In this document: piece by piece, positions 59,801 through 64,000 of the stretch
Numbering within the stretch: position 1 is the first letter of the stretch
Layout: each line of letters starts with the position of its first letter
NCBI RefSeq assembly: GCF_954871325.1
Contig: NC_088778.1
Span: 22,863,120 to 22,927,119 of the forward strand
Direction: 5' to 3'
Origin: Gordionus sp. m RMFG-2023
Taxonomy: Eukaryota; Nematomorpha; Gordioida; Chordodea; Parachordodidae
Length of the DNA: 64,000 nucleotides
Position numbers and translations under genes: made by a program
Notes under the pieces: generated by a model
The model's input: the letters and a program-made list of their open reading frames with translations, nothing else
Database searches by the model: none
What the model was told of the DNA's origin: nothing

Positions 59801-62471
59801 CGAATAATGAATTTTAAAAAAATATGAAATAAAATTTTTAGTATATCAACATTAATCATCAGATTAATTCCTTCTCCAATTATTTTTTGACGGTGTCTAG
59901 CAAATTAAACATATATAATTGACTTTTCTGTGCAAAGAAACAAAGGCGACGAGTTCCTAAATCTAATTTGAGTATCATCTAAAAATATTTTCTATCCTAG
60001 CAAAAAAAAATTTTATACATTAAAATTCGACTTTTATCATGCCTAAATGATAAAAGCTAAAAATTTCAATGGATAAAATGACAGCTTTTACTAATGTCCA
60101 AAATGAAGAAACCAAAAAATGCTGAGAATTTTAAATTTTATATGAGAGCACCAAATCCAACATTTCTAGTTTACACATGGAAACGAAAATTAAAAATATA
60201 CAATCTGTTGACACTTGATTTTTCCATTTTTTGAATATCTACTATCAATTTTAATTTTAAATTTTTTTCTTGATTAAGATTGATACATTTCAATTTAAAG
60301 TTTTGTTTAAAAATATTGACATGATGCCCTTAATAGTTTGAGTTAATTTAAACAGTTCGGTAACTTCTATATTAAATTAACTGCTAGAGATAAATAAAAT
60401 AGGATAGAACTTTAAAAAAAAAATATATATATATAAAAGTTTTAAGTGACTTTTACCAATATAATAAATGTATATATTTGAAAAATTTAATTATAACTTT
60501 GCATAAAATAGTGATTTTTTTATTAAAAAAATCATATTGAATTGTTAATATCGCTTTTTTTAAGTGATAGATAGGATGTTCTTTTTGAAAATCATATGAC
60601 TTTTTTAAAAACATAAAAACATATGCCCCTTTAAAATATGTCATGATTTTGAAAAAGAAGGAGTCTATATGACTAAAAAAACTTCAAATAAATACTTACA
60701 CCAGAGTTCCTGTCTGTTGTACACCATTAGGCAACCATAGATATGGCATCTCTTTGATCTTTTTCGCGTTTAGAAAGGATAGAAAAGAAGAAACACCCCT
60801 AACATAATATTGATTATCCTCCGACTTCGATTGCATATCAGGTAGATATATAGGAACACTGTAAGCTACAAGCCATATCTTTCCCAACTTGCAATCGATA
60901 AATGGGTGGCTCCACCTACCTTCACCCAGATGATATTTGTTCCTAGTTTCATCATTAAATTTATCCTTGCGCAATGCTGTAGTTTGATCGCGTTTTAGAT
61001 GGTTATTCGGGGTTTCAAGGTTGATCTGTCTGAAACCTGGGACTAGCAAATTTTTTTGATCTAATATATTCGAATATTCATCATCTCCGGGGATATGACT
61101 TTGTATATGATTGTCAAAGTAATTATGATTTTCAGAAACGTTGTCTAAATCAGGTTCGAATGCTCCGTCCAATGATTGGAAGCCTTTATAATGATATTCC
61201 CAGTGAGAATCGATGTCCATATTGTCATTTTTTAGTGTAGGGGATATGTGATCAACGTGAGATTTGATTGAATGCCTTCTGCGATTTTGATTATGATAAA
61301 GATTGTTATCATGAGATGTGTGAATCACCTCATTGTAGTTTGATTTAGGTGGAAGGCTAAGTCCCTTAGCGTGTTTAATTTTTTTAAGTTTGTATTTTTT
61401 AACGTGTCTGTTGAGGGTATCAGATGCTCTATTTTCCCGTTTGATTTTGAGAGAGTCTGATTGTTCGAATATTCTATCGCTGGGTATATCCTCGCCAAAC
61501 CAAGACCAAAACCATTCGGCTCTGCCTATACCTCGAGATGTGAAATCGTAATATTTAGCCAAATCCAGAGATATTATAGCGTGATTGGGTTTACCATTAT
61601 TTACTCTTTTCCTTTTTTTAAAAGCTGCTGGAGCCCAATTTGTCATCGAGACTTGTTTAAGACTATCGATATTTGAGGTTAGATTATTCATACGATTAAT
61701 CAACGGGAGATCTCCACCAGGAAAAGCTAATGTGCAACCGAATATGGCGTCATCGCTGGCAACTATTCCTCTGATAATGGAATTAAATACTCGTCTATTT
61801 TCTTCACGAGATCTCAAATCAATTATCTTGCCGGTATTTGATTTGTGTGTAGAAAAATTACCATGTATGCTTTGAAGGATATAATCGCTTATGATATGAC
61901 TGGCGGTTATTGTAATTTTTGCAGATGGATAAAAATCGGCGTAGAGGCTTAAATCATAAAATCTTTTATTATCGACGTAACGATTAGAAATAATTATATT
62001 GTCGAGGATGGATAGTTTCAACTGTTTCCTTAAATTTTGATATTTAAGAACGGATAAGGATGTGCAGTTTGCTGAATGTTGTCGCCGGGAACGAGCTAAA
62101 TAATCAGAATATATTGTCATAGCTTTGAGGTAGGCTCCAGATAAAAACATGGCCTCTATTAAATGCAAATCGGGTGCCAAAATTCTGTCTGAGCCGAAAC
62201 TCTGAAAAGTATCACTGTGTATTGAGCGTTTTTTTCTAATTTCGAAGAATCTTTTATTGATTCGAAGAGTTTTAGTTTTATTGATCATTCTTATTTTATC
62301 GACATGAAAATAATCATCGGGATTTTGAGATGTTGAGGTTAATTTTTGAGTCTTTAGGATGTTCTTAGGTGTGATTACAAATGTGTCATATATTTTGTGA
62401 TTCGAAACGTCTTCCATCAAAAAAAATACTAACATAATTGTTATTAATAACTTTTCGGGTGAATCGAGCAT
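41055..62471 (-). CDS. GPR158/GPR179-like class C receptor (metabotropic glycine receptor / Smog family), ten exons
   Basis: Ten exons join in one uninterrupted frame of 1571 codons: 62471-60700, 47916-47811, 47179-46196, 46138-46080, 44669-44329, 44146-44008, 43941-43836, 42661-42482, 42272-42000 and 41810-41055. The protein has a signal peptide (LLITIMLVFFLMEDVSN), an extracellular Cache-type domain (GRWSHPFIDCKLGKIWLVAY and GVIAVMMDLRYLDANQCDN), an EGF-like Cys-rich part (CVPIIKKGFTYGNYECKC), the juxtamembrane Cys cluster at 901-917, seven membrane segments from about residue 929, then NPHISKRRGGRK and a long Asn/Ser/Thr-rich tail. This is the architecture of GPR158/GPR179 and Drosophila Smog: plasma-membrane receptors coupled to G proteins or RGS proteins. 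The ligand here is unknown. The vertebrate order and ICL/TM motifs (SLWWDYVIEIGEF, NTHSDYIFLMFFF) are conserved. Intron 1 is 12.8 kb. Splice sites are predicted. Confidence 0.9.
42000..42272 (-). CDS. Receptor exon 9 (tail helix)
   Basis: Starts SELKRVYMQLQMLKNKN, then NPHISKRRGGRK, equal to the vertebrate DELKKLYAQLEVYKTKKM...NNPHLPKKRG tail helix. Acceptor AAAAAG, donor GTAATA, phase 0. Confidence 0.85.
42482..42661 (-). CDS. Receptor exon 8 (start of cytoplasmic tail)
   Basis: Begins IWRLMNLKSHGDRRSRG directly after FFPK, where vertebrates have FIPKFW. It ends SLTDMDPEEIR, matching the family SLDPEDIR motif. Phase 0 at both ends; donor GTTTAT. Confidence 0.82.
42662..43835 (-). other. Receptor intron 7, with a MITE end
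   Basis: TAGAGATCTGAAAAAT at about 43284 followed by GGCCC words to 43380 resembles one end of the 8186-8560 MITE family; the other end was not found. A G run lies at 43761-43771. No coding sequence was recognised. Confidence 0.4.
43836..43941 (-). CDS. Receptor exon 7 (TM6-TM7)
   Basis: Encodes HLTVLNTHSDYIFLMFFF and RIQCTVTIVLLLIFFPK, aligning with the vertebrate LHPDWTLLLFFFHTHSTVT and LIFIPK blocks. Acceptor TTTTTTAG, donor GTAAAT. Confidence 0.88.
44008..44146 (-). CDS. Receptor exon 6 (TM5-TM6 start)
   Basis: Encodes GEFLFLIFGLYYSWKIRSV (TM5) and the ALKTSLCIEAFVSVIMNLLK stretch (TM6). Acceptor TTTATAG, donor GTTTAC, phase 1 in and 2 out. The following intron is only 66 nt and also open in frame, so a frame scan reads through it. 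Confidence 0.85.
44329..44669 (-). CDS. Receptor exon 5 (TM3-TM4)
   Basis: Encodes SKILGYINNLILYIVFRL, the intracellular QSRKAHRIHIRDKDLL loop, TM4 (MGIIIVIIGYMAAWTFVNL) and the WWDYVIEIG start of TM5. Acceptor GTTTTTAG with a duplicated copy 48 bp upstream. Donor GTCAGT, phase 1 out. Confidence 0.85.
44668..44763 (+). repeat. 49-bp tandem duplication covering the exon 5 splice acceptor
   Basis: Two copies start at 44668 and 44717. Both read TCCTAAAAACTTTGGATAAC and then ACCTCCTG(G/A)TAATTTTTC, with one clear difference. On the gene strand each includes GTTTTTAG|GA, so the 3' splice site is present twice. Confidence 0.85.
44764..46079 (-). other. Receptor intron 4, nothing else recognised
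   Basis: About 1.3 kb of A+T-rich intron with a C run at 44985-44995 and a G run near 45063-45072. No exon or element was recognised. Confidence 0.45.
46080..46138 (-). CDS. Receptor exon 4 (TM2)
   Basis: A 59-nt exon encoding IISFAMWTLLEIILLGAFIL, matching the family's TM2 (LILLETILFGALLLY). It follows a 57-nt intron with a TTTCTTTCTTTC tract. Donor GTATTC gives phase 2, which fits exon 5. The exact 3' edge is the least certain point of the model. Confidence 0.75.
46196..47179 (-). CDS. Receptor exon 3 (EGF-like region, Cys cluster, TM1)
   Basis: Starts at TGC after ATATAG: CVPIIKKGFTYGNYECKC. It ends with the cluster CFSCGDMKCLRCPGIAC and TM1 (IQSFCMTLVLAMIILIF), then TRKIK and donor GTATAT. 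A frame scan starting at Met (47056) would miss its first 41 codons. Confidence 0.9.
47507..47790 (+). repeat. (TTATA)n microsatellite, about 280 bp
   Basis: Near-perfect pentanucleotide array with a few interruptions (for example TACTACAT near 47624). It lies in receptor intron 2, ending about 20 bp from the donor of exon 2. The long frame across it (47422-47796) is an artefact. Confidence 0.92.
47811..47916 (-). CDS. Receptor exon 2 (end of Cache domain)
   Basis: 106-nt exon encoding GVIAVMMDLRYLDANQCDN and the FAKTHLCDSSTQ end. Acceptor TTTAAG, donor GTTTGA, phase 2 in and 0 out. The match to the family's VDxxQC-type motif is clear, although it lies 12.8 kb from exon 1. Confidence 0.85.
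48921..49480 (+). repeat. Minisatellite, left arm (TATAGAGAATG units)
   Basis: Degenerate units of 12-16 bp, core TTTATAGAGAAT with variable ATGATTT, ATGTCGT or CTCGT spacers. Longer blocks repeat as higher-order units (for example GAGAAAACAATTATAGAGAA several times), showing local segmental amplification. Confidence 0.9.
49553..50164. other. Interior of the TIR element, MITE-like piece
   Basis: AAATTCTCGGAACCC near 49541-49555 resembles another inward copy of the element end. GGCCCGG/CGGGC words at 49960-50055 suggest a degraded hAT MITE. No coding sequence was recognised. Confidence 0.35.
50165..50815. repeat. Inverted repeat pair, about 105 bp each
   Basis: The left copy (about 50185-50293, with AAATCTGATTTTGCC and GTGTAGAATAGCCACCCT) and the right copy (about 50696-50812, with AGGGTGGGTATTCTACAC and GGCAAAATCAGATTT) are inverted. 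Between them are AGCC/GGCT-rich palindromic words (GCCTAATT, AATTAGGC type). Probably a composite MITE; the family is unknown. Confidence 0.6.
51209..51391 (-). pseudogene. Possible hAT transposase fragment
   Basis: The frame contains DITMRWKSVYIMIQSFF, resembling the hAT TRWNSTYLMLERFL motif. Only this block was recognised, so the call is weak. Confidence 0.35.
53195..53395 (+). repeat. Minisatellite (GCATTCGCGATAAT units)
   Basis: About 14-bp units, GCATTCGCGATAAT and variants (TTCGCTATAATA), roughly 14 copies. It lies inside the larger TIR element. Layout and unit size resemble the TATAGAGAATG arms, but the sequence is different, so it may be the arm of another element. Confidence 0.85.
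53465..53497. repeat. Extra copy of the TIR-element end
   Basis: GGTTTCTCTATAAATATGTGGAACCCC is nearly the same as the right end of the 5.67-kb element (GGTTTCTCTATAAAGACGTGGAACCC). It may mark the end of a nested relative. Sequence quoted in part: TTCTCTATAAATATGTGG. Confidence 0.55.
54110..54568 (+). repeat. Minisatellite, right arm (ATTCTCTATAAA units)
   Basis: Degenerate 12-16-bp units, core ATTCTCTATAAA(A), the reverse complement of the left-arm unit. About 28-30 copies. The frames seen here (54028-54240) only translate the repeat. Confidence 0.9.
54588..55467. other. Intron DNA, nothing recognised
   Basis: A+T-rich part of receptor intron 1 between the TIR element and the next hAT element. 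No exon or repeat end was recognised. Confidence 0.4.
55476..56270. mobile_element. Non-autonomous hAT-type element, 795 bp
   Basis: Ends CAGAGTTGTTAAAATATC and GATCCATTAACT...TTAATAACTCTG are inverted at the outer 12-13 bases. The flanks GTAGATAT (55468-55475) and GTAAATAT (56271-56278) form an 8-bp duplication with one mismatch. The outer CAGAGTTGTTAAA is shared with the element at 5384-6880. Subterminal ATCTAGATA / TATCTAGAT words repeat. No transposase motif was recognised. Confidence 0.7.
56818..57757. mobile_element. Possible hAT-type element with AGGGTTGGG ends
   Basis: AAGGGTTGGGTGAAAAATTAC at the left and GTAACTTGCCCAACCCTATT at the right are diverged inverted ends. GTAACGTA and AACGTAACCG words occur near both. 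The flanking 8-mers match weakly, so borders and class are uncertain. Confidence 0.42.
57758..60699. other. Intron DNA, nothing recognised
   Basis: The 5' part of receptor intron 1 on the gene strand. The frames at 58480-58692, 59544-59807 and 60453-60644 are hydrophobic by composition only. No family motif or element end was seen. Confidence 0.4.
60700..62471 (-). CDS. Receptor exon 1 (signal peptide, Cache domain)
   Basis: ATG at 62471 starts MLDSPEKLLITIMLVFF, a signal peptide. The 590 residues hold most of the Cache-type ligand domain, interrupted by a charged, low-complexity insert around residues 330-500 that is not in vertebrate relatives. Donor GTAAGT (perfect) at 60699; phase 2. Confidence 0.92.
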
Positions 62472-64000
62472 TATTTGCGAAGTTTAATAAACAATTTATG
62501 TATTCCGCTTGCACGTATCTATTTCTTCCACATTTTACTTTGTGCAAAACTTTAGGTCAAGTTGTAATCCTATGCATATTGCTCATCTTTTGCCTCACCT
62601 ATCAGTAAATGATTGAAATAAATATAGATAAAATATAATAATTATACAAAATTATGGGTTTATGATAAAAACAAGAAAAAATAATATATTAATTATCTAA
62701 TTTCATTATAAATTTGAGCCCCTTGTCCGACATGAACAGACATTCTCTCGAGGTCATTTGGACAGATCTTAATTTTACCATTTTCATTCATACTAGGCCA
62801 GACACTCGGCAAAGTTGTAATTATTTTACTTGCCTAGTGTTTATTACAACTATTTTTTTTAAAAAATATTCCCAAAATTTGAATTTCCGCTTTCCTTGAA
62901 AAATCTACATATGCTTTATGTAGACTATTTTTATGAATCAAATTATTTATAAAATCATTTACTATCAATGGGGGCATTTACTTTTTATAAATTATAACTT
63001 TATTTAAACTTAATATAGCAAAAATAAGTAAATTATCAAGTTTATATTTAATAATAAAAGAATAATATTTCTCATATCTCCTCTGAGGCAGAACAATTAA
63101 AAAATTAATTATTAAGACTTTAACTTTGTTTAGTCATAAATAGTATTGTAAACAGCTCGATTTATGCCGATTTTTAAAAATGGTGAACTCTATATTTTAA
63201 CCAAGAATGTATTTTTCAGAAATATGTAGCCTAAATTTTATTTTTGTGAGATTCTTGATCAACTTTTAACATGCTAAATTTAAAATTTTTAGTTTTGGGT
63301 TGAATAATAAACCCTGATAACATTAGAAAGTAACAAAAATCACCACCCTTCCCCACCCCCTCTCCCTACCCTACCTCTCTTAATAAATAAATGAGTAAAT
63401 AAATATTTTTAAAAAAAAATTCATGACGCCATTGAAAAATATAAATTTAAAAAAATCCGTTGAATTTTAGATTCCGTTATAGAAAATTATAAAGCCGGAA
63501 ATTAAATTATCCATAATTTATTAATTAAGTAAAGGGCAGGGCTGATATGATATAGAAAATTTTTTTATATTAGTAGAAAAAATTTTTTTTAAATATTTGA
63601 ATTATAATCATTTTCTTTTTCGTTTCAAGAAATCAATAAAATTATATTTTAAAAGTTTCTTATATTATACAAACGGAATAAAAATTTATTGAAATAGGCT
63701 TATGAGCCCTGGATAATTTTTTTGCTAATCCCGAACTGCCCACCCCAAATTTTTTATGTATTTTCAAAAATTTATATTAAATAAAAAATCATTAATTGAT
63801 TTGTCCTAATCAGTGTGAAATACGAATGATCGTTTTATTTTGTATTTTTATAGAATTCTTCATATATTTTTAAGGTCCGGGTTCCGGCCATATTTTATTT
63901 TAGAAAATTTTAGGCCTTTATTTGTACTAGAGAAATGCATCTGTTTATAAACTTTCCGAGTGGTGATAGTGAGAAATTTTAGAAAATAATCGGATAATGA
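62472..64000 (-). promoter_or_regulatory. Presumed upstream region of the receptor gene
   Basis: No gene was recognised. It should contain the receptor promoter, but no specific element can be named. A pyrimidine-rich block (63341-63380) and half of a MITE at 63144-63240 are the only landmarks. Confidence 0.3.
63144..63240. mobile_element. Half copy of the 22586-22808 MITE family
   Basis: ATTGTAAACAGCTCGATTTA, then GCCGATTTTTAAAAATGG and TGAACTCTATATTTTAACC follow the same order as TTGTTAAACGGCTCATTTTG, CGATTTTTGAAAACGG and CTAACTCGATATTTTAGCC at 22589-22650. Only the left half is recognisable. Confidence 0.5.

Noticed and set aside
61461-61875. Plus-strand ORFs opposite receptor exon 1
   Set aside because: Antisense shadows of a strongly supported coding exon.

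Overview
The window is animal nuclear DNA: very A+T-rich, introns with GT...AG borders, long gene deserts, and many degraded DNA transposons, mostly hAT. The host genes recognised are metazoan: a class C receptor of the GPR158/GPR179 (Smog, metabotropic glycine receptor) family, a DM-domain (DMRT) transcription factor, ketohexokinase, one bestrophin exon, and an unidentified coiled-coil protein. An invertebrate is most likely, but the species cannot be named from this. Nothing bacterial, no tRNA or rRNA gene and no CRISPR array was found.

Layout: 1-12.9 kb holds a plus-strand coiled-coil gene with three visible exons (2883-3104, 7277-7483, 10141-10353). Its first intron holds a Ty3/gypsy fossil and a hAT element. 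Its second holds a nearly palindromic Harbinger element, itself carrying a hAT MITE. 13-14.4 kb is a broken LINE. 14.9-17.2 kb is a complete five-exon ketohexokinase gene (plus strand). 17.4-23.1 kb is a pile-up of at least three degraded hAT elements plus an intact-ended MITE. 23.1-29.2 kb is gene-poor. 29.2-31.7 kb is the minus-strand DMRT gene. A single bestrophin exon lies alone at 33.4 kb. 34.0-37.3 kb holds three hAT-type elements with recognisable target duplications.

The largest gene is the receptor, minus strand, 62471 to 41055. Ten exons can be joined at GT/AG borders into one continuous 1571-residue frame: signal peptide, Cache-type extracellular domain, Cys-rich EGF-like region, seven membrane segments and a long cytoplasmic tail. 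Most of these exons are listed only as pieces, or not at all, when open reading frames are scanned, so the joined model is the main annotation result. Its introns range from 57 nt to 12.8 kb. The longest carries a 5.67-kb terminal-inverted-repeat transposon whose two arms are oppositely oriented minisatellites.

The genes do not form an operon or shared pathway. The repeated theme is hAT-type insertion (8-bp target duplications) into introns and intergenic DNA, with several nested events that can be ordered in time. No computed alignments were available; family names rest on motifs read by eye, and splice sites are predictions.
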